The notes: generated by a model from the sequence alone, not told the origin. 60,933 nucleotides of DNA from Photobacterium sp. Ph5 (GCF_022129445.1 NZ_JADQAQ010000012.1:28605-89537), one strand, 5' to 3'. Shown: positions 36,866 through 46,849, counted from the first letter of the stretch. Numbers and translations are program-made.

Positions 36866-38422
36866 TTATAGTGAATTTATATGGCGTAAATAATACTCGG
36901 CTTGCTCTACAATAACAGCTCGCTCACTATCATCTAATTTATCCCAATGACTATATAGCATACCTACACGAGGATTGTTTGCTAATAATCCTCTATGTTT
37001 ATCCATAAAACGCCAATATAAACTATTAAATGGACAGGCATTCAGCCCAGTTTTCTTTTTAACCTCATACTGACATGATGAGCAATAATCGCTCATTTTA
37101 TTAATGTATGCCCCACTTGAAGCATAAGGCTTTGTTGCTACCACACCACCATCAGCAAACAGCGCCATACCAAGCGTATTTGGCTTTTCTACCCACTCAA
37201 CCGCATCAATATAAATACCTAAATACCACTGTTCAACTTCACTCGGTTCAATCCCCGTTAATAAACAAAAATTACCCGTGACCATTAAACGCTGAATGTG
37301 ATGAGCGTAGCTATAATCAAGCGACTGTTTAATCGCATGATACATACACTGCATATTGGTTTTAGCATCCCAAAAAAAATCAGGTAACGAACCGCTAGCT
37401 TCTAGCGTATTCTCTTTCCCATAATGGGGCATATTGACCCAATAAATAGCACGAACAAATTCACGCCAGCCTAATATCTGGCGAACAAACCCTTCAACTT
37501 GGGCAATATCAATCTTTGAATCAGGCTGAGAGTAAGCATCAATAGCCGCTTGGATCACTTGCATGGGATGCAACATTTTCGCATTCAAAGCAAAAGATAA
37601 ACGAGAATGGTATAAGCTCCATGCTGACTCACTTTTCGTGGTCATTGCATCTTGAAAGCGTCCAAACAAAGGCAATAAATCACGACAAAAGTAACTCAGT
37701 AGCGCTTGTGATTGTTTACGGTTAGTCGGCCAAAGTAACTGCTCACAAGATTGACCGATTGTGTTGATTTCGTGTTTTTCGAGTCGTTTAGAAATAGCAC
37801 TAACATCATTACTAAACATTAACGGTTGAGGAATGGCTTCAATATCAACAGCCTTTAACTTATTTCGATTTGCACCATCATAATTCCATTTACCACCTTG
37901 AGGTTTTCCTTCAACCATCAAGACATCAAATCGTTTTCGCATAGCGCGATAAAAATGCTCCATACGGTGATGTTTGTTTGGTGTTATGTACTGATCAAGC
38001 TCAACCAATGTCAGTAAGAAATGCTCGCTATCACACGCTTGAACGATTACATCAGGAATCTTTAAAGCCGCTAACTGTTGCGATAATCGGTATTCATCTG
38101 GTTGTTGATATTCAAATGCTTGGCAATGATATTGCTGACAAAGTGAAATAATTAAATTAGGTAAATCATGATAGGTATGAGTATCGTCTAATGTTAAATA
38201 TAAAACGTCATGTCCTGCTTGTTGCAGCGCAATTGAAAAATTTTCCATTGCAGCAAAAAAAGCACAGATCTTTTGATGATGATGAACAACGTAATCAGTT
38301 TCTTGCTTTAGCTCTGCAATAATATACAGCACATTTTCATTGGGGTGTTGATACCAATGATGACTCGCATTAAGTTGATCACCTAAAATCAAACGAAGTG
38401 TTGTATAACGTGATTTTATCAT
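36866..38422 (-). CDS. FeS-type bacterial cryptochrome/(6-4) photolyase (PhrB-like)
   Basis: The 518-residue protein has the N-terminal photolyase-related Rossmann domain (LRLILGDQLNASHHWYQ) and the FAD-binding C-terminal domain typical of this branch (GWREFVRAIYW, HHIQRLMVTGNFCLL, GMALFADGG, ATKPYASSGAYI). The cluster-binding cysteines are visible in YCSSCQYEV and ACPFN, fitting one [4Fe-4S] centre with a further Cys upstream. Such enzymes repair (6-4) photoproducts or sense light. Its ATG overlaps the cry-DASH stop by one base (TAATG), so the two are translationally coupled. Confidence 0.92.
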   Translation of the reverse strand: MIKSRYTTLRLILGDQLNASHHWYQHPNENVLYIIAELKQETDYVVHHHQKICAFFAAMENFSIALQQAGHDVLYLTLDDTHTYHDLPNLIISLCQQYHCQAFEYQQPDEYRLSQQLAALKIPDVIVQACDSEHFLLTLVELDQYITPNKHHRMEHFYRAMRKRFDVLMVEGKPQGGKWNYDGANRNKLKAVDIEAIPQPLMFSNDVSAISKRLEKHEINTIGQSCEQLLWPTNRKQSQALLSYFCRDLLPLFGRFQDAMTTKSESAWSLYHSRLSFALNAKMLHPMQVIQAAIDAYSQPDSKIDIAQVEGFVRQILGWREFVRAIYWVNMPHYGKENTLEASGSLPDFFWDAKTNMQCMYHAIKQSLDYSYAHHIQRLMVTGNFCLLTGIEPSEVEQWYLGIYIDAVEWVEKPNTLGMALFADGGVVATKPYASSGAYINKMSDYCSSCQYEVKKKTGLNACPFNSLYWRFMDKHRGLLANNPRVGMLYSHWDKLDDSERAVIVEQAEYYLRHINSL

Positions 38423-39753
38423 TACCTTCTACCACTCATTGGCCAATCATCAATGTTATAGTTATCTAAAGTATTAAGGTTTTCATCCCCTCGCCAATGA
38501 CGAATAAAATGATGATTGGGATCAAAAATTCGTGTTTGTTTTTCTAAATCAAACCAACGTTTTTCTCGACTATCGGTTCCAACACCTGCAATGTACTGCC
38601 AATTGCCCCAGTTTGCCGCGACATCATGATCTATGAGTTGTTGCTCAAAATAGGCGGCACCGTAGCGCCAATCAACGGATAGCTCATTAACCAAACAACT
38701 TGCAACTATTTGGCGCCCACGATTAGACATGTAACCGGTTTGGTTTAACTGTTTCATAAACGCATTAACAATAGGATAAGGCGTTAAACCCTCACACCAT
38801 TGTTTAAAACGAGTAGGATAAAAACTGTTTAATAACCTTTTATTTTGCACACCACTGAAACGATACAGTTCTCGCCCAACAGCATGCGCATGCCATTGAA
38901 AAAACTCACGCCATAACAACTCAAAGAAGATCCAATAGGTTGATGAGTTTTTCTCTTTATATTTTTCATAACCTGCCAAAGTAGCCATAATCATTTTGGC
39001 TGATAAAGCACCACAGGCTAACCACGGTGAAAATTTGGTTGAATTATTCCAACCCTCTATAGCATTACGTGTTTCTTTATAACTTGACGGCAAACGAGAA
39101 GAAAAATACTGCTGTAAATGCATCAGTGCTGCATTTTCACCACCATGCCACTCAACCTGATCATTATTTGGGATGTGAACATTTCGAATATCTATATATT
39201 CAGAACAATACACATTGGGTTGTGGCGGTAGGTAATCAGGTACAGATAGAGGCGAATATACAATAACGTTTTGCTCCATCTGTTTACGAAATTTAGAATA
39301 ACTCTTTGGCATATCTGAAAGAGGAAACGGCAATTGATCTTGTGAGTACAACGTATGCGTATCAACTTCAACAAATCGCAAATGGGGATAGCATTGTTTT
39401 AGGTAACGCCATTGCTGTTGTTCATACCAACCGCAATGACGACTACGATAAATAAGGTTAATGCCGTATTGTTCTATTAGCACTGGCATTGAAACCATAG
39501 GATCGGCTTGCATTACTAATAAGCGCTGACCTAATGTCGCTAGATTAGATTGCAGTGCTTGTAACGCTTGCAGTAGAAAACGATGGCGAATAGATCCCAT
39601 CGAGACAAGTTGATAACGATTAAACTGCTGTTTTTGTGGTTCCATAAAATAAACACACAGCAAGCTGTCACAATGCTCGTAAGCTTGATGAAATATCGGG
39701 TTATCATGCAAACGTAAATCATTGGTGAGCCAATAAAGAGCTTTTACCGCCAT
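38422..39753 (-). CDS. DASH-family cryptochrome/photolyase
   Basis: The 443-residue protein has an N-terminal antenna-binding alpha/beta domain (LYWLTNDLRLHDNPIF) and an FAD-binding domain with GWNNSTKFSPWLACGALS, FELLWREFFQWHA, TGYMSNRGRQIVASCLVN and DWRYGAAYFEQQLIDHD. The order RxxxA and the NRGRQ motif are those of cry-DASH proteins, which repair cyclobutane dimers in single-stranded or looped DNA. AAGG lies 10 nt upstream of the start. First gene of a coupled light-response pair. Confidence 0.93.
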   Translation of the reverse strand: MAVKALYWLTNDLRLHDNPIFHQAYEHCDSLLCVYFMEPQKQQFNRYQLVSMGSIRHRFLLQALQALQSNLATLGQRLLVMQADPMVSMPVLIEQYGINLIYRSRHCGWYEQQQWRYLKQCYPHLRFVEVDTHTLYSQDQLPFPLSDMPKSYSKFRKQMEQNVIVYSPLSVPDYLPPQPNVYCSEYIDIRNVHIPNNDQVEWHGGENAALMHLQQYFSSRLPSSYKETRNAIEGWNNSTKFSPWLACGALSAKMIMATLAGYEKYKEKNSSTYWIFFELLWREFFQWHAHAVGRELYRFSGVQNKRLLNSFYPTRFKQWCEGLTPYPIVNAFMKQLNQTGYMSNRGRQIVASCLVNELSVDWRYGAAYFEQQLIDHDVAANWGNWQYIAGVGTDSREKRWFDLEKQTRIFDPNHHFIRHWRGDENLNTLDNYNIDDWPMSGRR

Positions 39754-39865
39754 AAGTTATATGCCTTATTTTTTATCCTTTTTCTATTTACGAAACAAAT
39801 AAGCATATCGATCGGTTTACATTGTTACGGTAATCACGCTGAAATAAAATTTTAGTCAATAAAAA

Positions 39866-39903
39866 AGCCAGTATTATTAACAATAAACGTAATAATACTG
39901 GCT
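39866..39903 (-). terminator. Terminator of the peptide transporter gene
   Basis: A perfect 14-bp stem AGCCAGTATTATTA / TAATAATACTGGCT is followed by Ts on the minus strand, 18 nt past the stop and just before the cry-DASH promoter region. Confidence 0.9.
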
Positions 39904-39920
39904 GAAAATGTAATTAGTCG

Positions 39921-41381
39921 TTAATCATATTCTGGCTGATTACGGTTTTTAAAATTCACCAATAATCCCATCACAAGTACCACAACCGTCACAATTAAAA
40001 TTGATTGGAATACATGGTGATATTGTGCAGCAGAAGTAATTAAATCTATTGCATCGCCTTTCGGAGTATTAGTTGCTGTTAGCTCAGCAATGTTTGCTGC
40101 TAAGTAGTTTGCTACCGAACCACCCATTAACATATAAATACCTGCAACCGTACCCGTTGCACCTTGTGGGTTCATACGCGTAATTGCTGCTAATGCCACA
40201 GGGTCAATAAAGAGCTCTGCAATACCAATTAAGAACAAACCAATAAATAACCATAGGAATGTTGTATGTCCAGTTGCCATTGCAAGCTTCGAAGATAACG
40301 TGATTAAACTAAAACCAGCCGTTAATAGAAACAAACCCATATTTAGTTTTGTTAACGTTCGTACAGAGATCTGACGTGACGATAACACTTTCCATAACCA
40401 TGTAACTGCAGCACCACCTACGATAACCGCAACAGGGTTAACAGATTGGAAGAACGCCGTTGGAATATGGAAACCAAAAATATCAGTATCGATATTACGT
40501 TCGATGAATAAGCTAATTGAACTACCGCCTTGCTGATCAAAAGCCCAGAACACCATACCAAAAATCATAAAATACATGATTGAGTGAAGCTTCTTACGAT
40601 CTTCGACATCACTCTTACGGTATAAACGCAACATTTGTAGTGCCGAAAATGCAAGGATCACGGCAAGAATGTAACCTGCTAGTAAGTCTTTAAGTACAAA
40701 CACAAGACCTACCGCAGCAGCCACTACGCCAAGAATGATTAAGAACCAGTGACTAATACCTGCTGTTTTTTGTGTTAACGCAGCTTTATTGGCTTTTTGT
40801 ACATGGGCAAAGTTTTTACGACCCGTGCTAAAGATAATTAAACCAATAAACATACCAATACCCGCAAGAGCAAACCCCACATGCCATCCCCAACGGCTTG
40901 CAGCATACCCACAGAAAATTGGCGCTAAAGCAGAACCAAGGTTACCACCTATATAAGATATCGAGAATCCTGATTCACGTGCACTTTCATGACCTTTATA
41001 TAACTCACCCAATAAACAACTTGAGTTAGTTTTAAAAAAACCATAACCACAAATAATTAATGCTAACGCTGAATATAAAGTTGTATGGTCATTACTCGGA
41101 ATACTCAATACAACGTGACCAGCAACCATCAATAAGCCGCCAATAACAACAGCCCAATAATTACCCAAATATCGGTCTGCTAGATAACCCCCTAAAATGG
41201 GTGTCACATAAACTAGCGATGTATACGCACCATATAAGGCATAAGCATGTTCATCTGACATTAAGAGTTTTTGGGTTAAAAATAGAATTAATAGCGAACG
41301 CATGCCGTAATAGCTAAAAAATTCCCACATTTGTATCGCGATGAGGTGAAAAAGCCCTTTAGGCTGAGAGGATAACTGCAT
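39921..41381 (-). CDS. dtpD: POT-family di/tripeptide proton symporter, DtpD-like
   Basis: This 486-residue, 12-14-helix transporter is very similar to E. coli DtpD (YbgH): IQMWEFFSYYGMR, SLVYVTPILGGYLADR, CGYGFFKTNSSCLLGELY, GWHVGFALAG, QQGGSSISLFI and AELFIDPVALA. The POT motif ExxER reads E-F-F here, and DtpD-type proteins also deviate at this place. It takes up short peptides with protons. AGGA lies before the ATG. In E. coli dtpD lies next to the photolyase gene phrB, and here it lies next to a cryptochrome/photolyase pair. Confidence 0.92.
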   Translation of the reverse strand: MQLSSQPKGLFHLIAIQMWEFFSYYGMRSLLILFLTQKLLMSDEHAYALYGAYTSLVYVTPILGGYLADRYLGNYWAVVIGGLLMVAGHVVLSIPSNDHTTLYSALALIICGYGFFKTNSSCLLGELYKGHESARESGFSISYIGGNLGSALAPIFCGYAASRWGWHVGFALAGIGMFIGLIIFSTGRKNFAHVQKANKAALTQKTAGISHWFLIILGVVAAAVGLVFVLKDLLAGYILAVILAFSALQMLRLYRKSDVEDRKKLHSIMYFMIFGMVFWAFDQQGGSSISLFIERNIDTDIFGFHIPTAFFQSVNPVAVIVGGAAVTWLWKVLSSRQISVRTLTKLNMGLFLLTAGFSLITLSSKLAMATGHTTFLWLFIGLFLIGIAELFIDPVALAAITRMNPQGATGTVAGIYMLMGGSVANYLAANIAELTATNTPKGDAIDLITSAAQYHHVFQSILIVTVVVLVMGLLVNFKNRNQPEYD

Positions 41382-41727
41382 ATTGATTCCTGTAAAAAGG
41401 CCCGTTTAGCTAACGGTTGTCATTCTTATTGGTGTGTTAATACCGAGGTATTGAAGAATGAAAATACACTGAACTCCCCTAAGCTCAAGTATATTCTTAA
41501 CCCATATTTAGTATCTTAATTTTCACCGTTTCACGTATTAATTTATTGCTTCTGTGAATATTTTTATTCTATTCACATGCAATAAACAAACATCATTCCA
41601 TTTTTGTATTTGACGATACATCATTTTTGCAAATATCTTTTTTTTCATACTGTTATCTTTATTTTGTAAATTTACTTCATTATATAAAACCAATTTTTTG
41701 TGATTCAAATCACAACATAGACGTAAC
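41382..41727. other. Upstream region of the peptide transporter with palindromes
   Basis: Contains AATACCGAGGTATT (41439-41452), a 6-bp inverted repeat with a 2-nt centre, and a small stem CCGTT/AACGG (41402-41416). Both are near the transporter start and are possible regulator sites. A short minus-strand frame further right has no ribosome site and was not accepted. Confidence 0.4.
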
Positions 41728-41760
41728 AAAAAAGCCGCAACTGTTATTAGTTACGGCTTT
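41728..41760 (-). terminator. Terminator of trmY
   Basis: Minus-strand stem AAAGCCGTAACT / AGTTGCGGCTTT (one wobble) with a 6-nt loop is followed by six Ts, 26 nt after the stop. Confidence 0.88.
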
Positions 41761-41785
41761 CAATAAAGATGCATTCAATATATCA

Positions 41786-42382
41786 CTAAAGCATTAAATC
41801 TAGCTCATTCTGAATTAACACGATACATTGAGAGGCAAATAACATCTTAGGACCTAAGCTAATTTTTTGTGCACCTAAGCGTTTTAAGCTGTTATAGCTT
41901 TTTTTAGGCATTGGCATGTGATCGGTTAATAAGAAGCAAGGATTCGATGCAAGTTCGATATCACGAACAAAATCGCCTTTCTTATCTAACATGTATAATT
42001 GATAATCTTCAGCAAGTTCAACCACCAGCTTTTCAAAACTGATCGTACGAACTGTAATACCAGGTTCTACATTACGACATTGCTCTTTACCCATACCTAA
42101 TGATTTATCAAGCGCATGAGTGATCTTATCTAACCATGCTTGCTCATGAAAACCCGTTAAGTTAGTAATATCATTTGAATTAAAGCTAATGGTACGAGAA
42201 AAGTCTTGCGTACTTTCAAGCACTAAATGCACCATAATATCTTCGCGGTGAGACTGCGCCACAAAAATAGCATTCATTAAAACGTGAGCCAAAATTTCAG
42301 TGTGAGCATCTTGACCAACAGACGCTAACAGCATTTTACTGTCGGTGGGTGCAGAACGGGCTCTTAATACGAAAGCGCGCAT
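41786..42382 (-). CDS. trmY: tRNA (pseudouridine-N1)-methyltransferase TrmY homolog (DUF358)
   Basis: The start is set at the ATG at 42382 (MRAFVLRARSAPTDSKM, 198 residues), where the family normally begins and AGGA lies 8 nt upstream; an extension to 42445 is unlikely. SPOUT-fold signatures are present: ILAHVLMNAIFVAQSHR, LVLESTQDFSRT, FLLTDHMPMPKKS and LGPKMLFASQCIVL near the SAM-binding knot. Archaeal TrmY methylates pseudouridine 54 of tRNA; the vibrio/gamma-proteobacterial homologs are much alike but their substrate is not established from sequence. Confidence 0.92.
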   Translation of the reverse strand: MRAFVLRARSAPTDSKMLLASVGQDAHTEILAHVLMNAIFVAQSHREDIMVHLVLESTQDFSRTISFNSNDITNLTGFHEQAWLDKITHALDKSLGMGKEQCRNVEPGITVRTISFEKLVVELAEDYQLYMLDKKGDFVRDIELASNPCFLLTDHMPMPKKSYNSLKRLGAQKISLGPKMLFASQCIVLIQNELDLML

Positions 42383-42558
42383 AGTTAATATCCTAGAAGT
42401 TGAAAGTGACACCAGCATCGCTACACAAGGGTATATACCAATCATATACCTACAGCGAGCGCGATATTATCCCCGCTTTTCATCAATATGTAACCCCCAT
42501 TGATCAGATTCCTATTTTTAAGCGTATTAAATTAGTCATTCAATAACGACTAGGTAAT

Positions 42559-43002
42559 ATGAACACCATCATTCGATCCCCCACCCACACTCTTGGCTAT
42601 CTAGGTCTTATTCCTTTTGCTATAAGTGCACTTGCTATCAGCTTTGAAATAAGTATCTTTAATACCTCAGCCTTACTTATTTTCGTCAGTTACAGTGCCA
42701 TTATTCTCAGTTTTCTTTCTGGCGTTATGTGGGGAAACAGTCTTAACCATAACGACAGTTCAACCTATCGATATGCTCTACTCTTAAGTAATCTTTTTGC
42801 GCTACTCGCTTGGTTTTCGCTATTACATTCAACGAGTAACTACACTTGGGCTATTGTTGCATTAATGCTGGGGTTTATCTGTATTCGTATCGCCGAGTTA
42901 AAATTTAACTCCGCTCATCAAGATGAGTATTATCAACAATTACGTAATCGTCTCACCACCTGTGTTTGCGGATTACATGCGGTTGTATTTGCAATTACGT
43001 AA
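42559..43002 (+). CDS. DUF3429 membrane protein
   Basis: The 147-residue protein has about four to five membrane helices (LGYLGLIPFAISALAI, LLIFVSYSAIILSFLSG, YALLLSNLFALLAWF, WAIVALMLGFICI). The GVMWG motif after the second helix is typical of DUF3429. The ribosome site AGG lies 6 nt upstream. It is followed 16 nt later by a DCC-type thiol oxidoreductase gene, probably in the same transcript. Function unknown. Confidence 0.87.
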   Translation: MNTIIRSPTHTLGYLGLIPFAISALAISFEISIFNTSALLIFVSYSAIILSFLSGVMWGNSLNHNDSSTYRYALLLSNLFALLAWFSLLHSTSNYTWAIVALMLGFICIRIAELKFNSAHQDEYYQQLRNRLTTCVCGLHAVVFAIT

Positions 43003-43018
43003 ACAAGGAATAAGAAAC

Positions 43019-43423
43019 ATGGAAAAGATGATCATCTTTTATGATGGAAGTTGTCCACTTTGTATCGCTGAGATGAAGCAACTTCGACAACTAAATGAAC
43101 ATCACAAAAAACTACAATTTGAAGATATTCTTGTGCCTGATTTCAACCAGCGCTTTCCTGACATATCAAAAGAAAAAGCTAGCAGCATTTTACACGGTTT
43201 ACTCACTACTCAAACAGGCGATGAACAACAACTTTTACTTGGTCTTGATGTCACTTATAAAGCATGGAACCTTGTTGGTAAAAAGAAATGGTTAAAAATA
43301 CTTAGGCTTCCAGTGATACGTATCGTTGCGGATAAAGCATACTTGTTTTTTGCCAGAAACCGTTATCGTATTTCCTATTTATTAACCGGAAAATCACGAT
43401 GTAGTAGCTGCTCAATTGATTAA
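43019..43423 (+). CDS. DCC-family thiol-disulfide oxidoreductase (DUF393)
   Basis: The start is placed at the ATG at 43019 (AAGGA upstream), giving 134 residues; upstream in-frame codons overlap the DUF3429 gene. The N terminus MEKMIIFYDGSCPLC has the DxxCxxC motif of the family (Cys12 and Cys15), a thioredoxin-like redox site. The C terminus holds another Cys pair (SRCSSCS). It is coupled with the DUF3429 membrane protein, with which it may act. Confidence 0.88.
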   Translation: MEKMIIFYDGSCPLCIAEMKQLRQLNEHHKKLQFEDILVPDFNQRFPDISKEKASSILHGLLTTQTGDEQQLLLGLDVTYKAWNLVGKKKWLKILRLPVIRIVADKAYLFFARNRYRISYLLTGKSRCSSCSID

Positions 43424-43959
43424 TTGTCCTTATCGCTATAAGACCAATTTCTAACACTACTGCAACGACTTATCTCAGTTTTTACTGATAGCCATCTTAT
43501 AAACACCAATGAAATAATCCCCATATTACATAAAGTGGGATTATTAAAAGAAATAGCAAATAAAGCGCCACTATGTCGGCGCTAAATAGCCATTAATTCA
43601 TCATTTGAATTCTTTTTAGCGATACCTCTAATTTTTGCATTTATTAACAAGCATCAAAAAATAACACTCTTTCCTAATCCTTGTAATGCCACACACTCTC
43701 GTTATGTTATGAATCAACAGGGCGGTACTGTTGAGCTGTACCCCCCCCATTTGGTCACGCCCTTGTTGTAATACGAGTCTTTGCCATTACATTACACCAA
43801 CATCTTGATAACCAGATCGCACAAATAACTCAATAATTGGACACAGAACACTAAGCACTTAATCATGAACCTATACAGTATTTTATGATCAGTTGTTTTT
43901 TTCTAAGCATTGATATTATTTACATAACAAAAAAATACGGGCTTATTTTAGAGGTAAAA
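43424..43959. other. 536-bp gap upstream of a lipoprotein gene
   Basis: Holds a 6-bp stem AGCGCC/GGCGCT (43564-43583) without a T-run on the plus strand, a small stem GGTAC/GTACC, and a run of eight Cs at 43741-43748 that stands out in this AT-rich genome. No coding region was recognised. Confidence 0.45.
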
Positions 43960-44955
43960 ATGATCAAACAATTTCTTTCGTCAATCGTAATTGCAACAAC
44001 TTTGGCAGGCTGTGCCAGTTCACCTAGTTACACGAGTGTTTATGACCAAATCATGATTGGTAACAAGCAAACACCTGAAGACTACAGTTACATCGATGAC
44101 AAGTCGTTGAGTGATGAAATGCAATTTATGTACTACATCGGCAATCCTGACGTTAAACCGATCAAAGCGAATGATTTGGACAAGTTTGGCAAAGATTACA
44201 ATCCACATGCAGTAAGTGATGCATCATTAATCGGCGCATCCGTTATTACCCTGCTTGGTGGCGCTAACATTTTTCAGCTTGGCATGTTTGGGTTAGGTAA
44301 TCTAGGTGGCCGAGTTGATATGGATAATCAGTACAAAGAGAATAAAATTTTTGTTCTTGTTCCAACGGATAACCTTACAAATGATCAAATTAAAACAAAG
44401 GTTGCTACTAGTGTAGCGAAAACCACTTCAGCAGTTAAAAAAGCAATTGAAGATGATGGTCTTAAATTCGTTGAAGATAAATATTTATCGGGTGATAAAA
44501 GTTTAGATGTGGCTTATTTCTTGTCACATAACAAAGATAACTATGTTCCTGATTGTGCAGATCCGGGTACGTTAAACTCTTTCGGTCGCGTAGGGGGTGG
44601 ATTCTGTTCTAGTTCAATTGAAATGTTGCGTTCTCAATATCGCACTACCTTTAATAATTCTTATTTACCTAATTCTAATTTCATTGCATATAGTGTCACC
44701 CTTGTCCCTGGATTCCCGATTGATAAATTAAAGACTAATAATGATTACAGCTACTTATACATGGCACCTTTCAGTAAATATTTAGACTATCGTATCAAAT
44801 CCTATAACCGTACAGATGAGCAATGGAAAGCCATTTATGAAAAAGGTCGATTATCCATGTTCCCGTACATCAAAAACCTTAAAACAGGCGATATTAATTA
44901 CTTTAATAAGAAGTTAACTACATTGCAAAAAGACAATAAAACGCCAATCATTTAG
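43960..44955 (+). CDS. Hypothetical lipoprotein, 331 residues
   Basis: The start is placed at 43960, where GAGG lies 6 nt upstream and a lipoprotein signal peptide (MIKQFLSSIVIATTLAGC) begins; an in-frame ATG at 43885 is less likely. The mature protein has one stretch (SLIGASVITLLGGANIFQLG) hydrophobic enough to insert in or touch a membrane, and cysteines in DCADPG and GGGFCSSS. No known domain recognised. A single-gene unit convergent with the MOSC gene. Confidence 0.8.
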   Translation: MIKQFLSSIVIATTLAGCASSPSYTSVYDQIMIGNKQTPEDYSYIDDKSLSDEMQFMYYIGNPDVKPIKANDLDKFGKDYNPHAVSDASLIGASVITLLGGANIFQLGMFGLGNLGGRVDMDNQYKENKIFVLVPTDNLTNDQIKTKVATSVAKTTSAVKKAIEDDGLKFVEDKYLSGDKSLDVAYFLSHNKDNYVPDCADPGTLNSFGRVGGGFCSSSIEMLRSQYRTTFNNSYLPNSNFIAYSVTLVPGFPIDKLKTNNDYSYLYMAPFSKYLDYRIKSYNRTDEQWKAIYEKGRLSMFPYIKNLKTGDINYFNKKLTTLQKDNKTPII

Positions 44956-44982
44956 TTTGATCATTGCTCAATAGGGTAAATT

Positions 44983-45690
44983 CTATTGAGCCACATTAGG
45001 ATTAATCAGCAAATATTTTCCTATTAAACGCCCTGTCCAGTTTTCTACAACATTATTTTGTAGTCGGCGTTCAAACACACCTTTAGTTTCTTTAGCTAAC
45101 ACATCTAAATCAACAAGCTGCTGCATTGCCGTTTTATTTTCAGTATCGACATAAAGGTAATGCTGTACTTTTGCTACCGTCCATTCTGGATGTAAGCGTT
45201 CAGTCACTTCGATCTTATCGCCAGCATTCATTGTTCCCGTTTGCACTACACGGTAAAACCAACCCGTTTTAAAATTATCTTGAACATAACGAGACAGCGT
45301 GGGTTCGCTAAAACGGCTATTTAGCTTAAAACATGGTTGACGAGGTTGAGTAACTTGTAACACTACCGAGCCTACCTTCACAATGTCGCCAATACACATG
45401 TTGTGTTCATTCATTCCGGTCGCTACAAAGTTTTCACCAAAACCACCCTTTACAAAATAGGCTGTTGACTCAGGAAACTGTTCTGCTAAATCAGCATAAT
45501 GATCAAAATCATATTGCAGCACAGCACGATCTTCACCACCATGAAAGCTTTCAGCTTGCTCGTCACCAGCAAGCCCCAAGGCAGATAAATCACAAGTATC
45601 AACAGTGTGCTTATCAATCGCTGTATTGCTGTTATACAGCGATTTCACTTTACCTAATCGAAGCTCATCAAGGTTTGATACTGGGTACAT
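44983..45690 (-). CDS. MOSC-domain protein (YiiM-like)
   Basis: The 235-residue protein shows the MOSC core: GLAGDEQAESFHGGEDRAVLQYD at 41-63 (split: GLAGDEQAESF, HGGEDRAVLQYD), FGENF, GD near VKVGS, and VTQPRQPCFKLNSRF with the conserved Cys. MOSC proteins bind the molybdenum cofactor; E. coli YiiM helps reduce N-hydroxylated compounds. GGAA precedes the ATG. Monocistronic. Confidence 0.9.
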   Translation of the reverse strand: MYPVSNLDELRLGKVKSLYNSNTAIDKHTVDTCDLSALGLAGDEQAESFHGGEDRAVLQYDFDHYADLAEQFPESTAYFVKGGFGENFVATGMNEHNMCIGDIVKVGSVVLQVTQPRQPCFKLNSRFSEPTLSRYVQDNFKTGWFYRVVQTGTMNAGDKIEVTERLHPEWTVAKVQHYLYVDTENKTAMQQLVDLDVLAKETKGVFERRLQNNVVENWTGRLIGKYLLINPNVAQ

Positions 45691-45825
45691 CGCATGTTCC
45701 TATTATTGATAAATAAAACCGTAAGCAATGTATAACAAAGTGTGGCGGGAAAGTAGGTAAGAAAAATCGCTATCTATCATCTAACAATCACTTTATCCAA
45801 ATTATATTTACTAAATATCCTCCTA

Positions 45826-46716
45826 TCAGGCTAACATCTCGTATCCTTTCTTTACCAAGCATTCGATCACATTCGTAAATACAGGGTGTATATCTTTTCC
45901 TATTGGAAAGAACACATTTAGCCCTATCATTTTGCTACCCGGCAATTCTTGCAGCGATAGCTCAACCAATTGACCTGATGATAAATACGCACTCATGTAC
46001 TCTTTTGGCATCACCGCCCAACCATCTTGCTTGATCAGCTCACACAATACATCGTTATTACTCACCACATGTAAACGAGGCGATACCTTGGCAAAGTCGA
46101 CATTCAGTGTCAGAAAGTTCTCTGAAATATATTGAGTTTCAGATTGTAAGTGAGCCAGTGAAATCTGCTCCATCTTTGCAAGCGGTGATTCACGTCGGGC
46201 GTAACAGTTAAGATGAATATTACCTAAGGTTTTCCACGCAATTTCGGTTTCAGCAAACACCTTCCCTCTATTTAGCATCAACGCAAAATCTGCGGTTCCC
46301 GCTTTCAACATTGCCAACGCTTCTTGACGTGTACGATGAAGCCAATTCACAACAAGATGCGGATAGGTTTGCTTGAGACTTTGCTCCGTTTCCACCATAA
46401 AGCTAAGTGGCACAAAAACATCATGAGTGATCGTCAGCGTATGAACGTCACTGCTAAATAACGCCTGACTATAATCAAACAGCTCTCGGCTTTGTTTCTC
46501 TACCACCTTGGCACGAAAATACAGTTGCTCTGCTTTATCTGTTGCGACTGCTTTCTTGCCAACAATCTCAAACAGGGGATAACCCAAAGTATCTTCATAC
46601 GCCATTACATGCTCTCGCACCGTAGTACGGGACTTGCCTAATGCAGATGCTGCCCCGCTATACGAGCCATTTTCATATACCGCAATAAACGTGGCTAACT
46701 GCTCAAAGGTATGCAC
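45826..46716 (-). CDS. LysR-family transcriptional regulator
   Basis: The 296-residue protein has an N-terminal winged helix-turn-helix (FEQLATFIAVYENGSYSGAA then ALGKSRTTVREHV) and a C-terminal substrate-binding domain. It starts at a GTG. It is transcribed divergently from the amidohydrolase gene at 46850, 133 bp away, the usual layout for a LysR regulator and its target. TTGCGCAA at 46786-46793 in between is a possible part of its binding site. Confidence 0.9.
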   Translation of the reverse strand: MHTFEQLATFIAVYENGSYSGAASALGKSRTTVREHVMAYEDTLGYPLFEIVGKKAVATDKAEQLYFRAKVVEKQSRELFDYSQALFSSDVHTLTITHDVFVPLSFMVETEQSLKQTYPHLVVNWLHRTRQEALAMLKAGTADFALMLNRGKVFAETEIAWKTLGNIHLNCYARRESPLAKMEQISLAHLQSETQYISENFLTLNVDFAKVSPRLHVVSNNDVLCELIKQDGWAVMPKEYMSAYLSSGQLVELSLQELPGSKMIGLNVFFPIGKDIHPVFTNVIECLVKKGYEMLA

Positions 46717-46849
46717 ACCAATTCTCTTTCGCCAGATAAATGTACGTAAAACCCTATCAAAAGTGACTGTAATGTAAATTTTAACTTGCGCAAAATGTGA
46801 ACCATCAAAGCAGAAAACTATTTCAATTTGCTGTGTTCAGGAGAACAAC

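Noticed and set aside
41538..41729. 63-codon frame on the minus strand upstream of the peptide transporter
   Set aside because: No ribosome site, unusual composition, and it starts at the trmY terminator.
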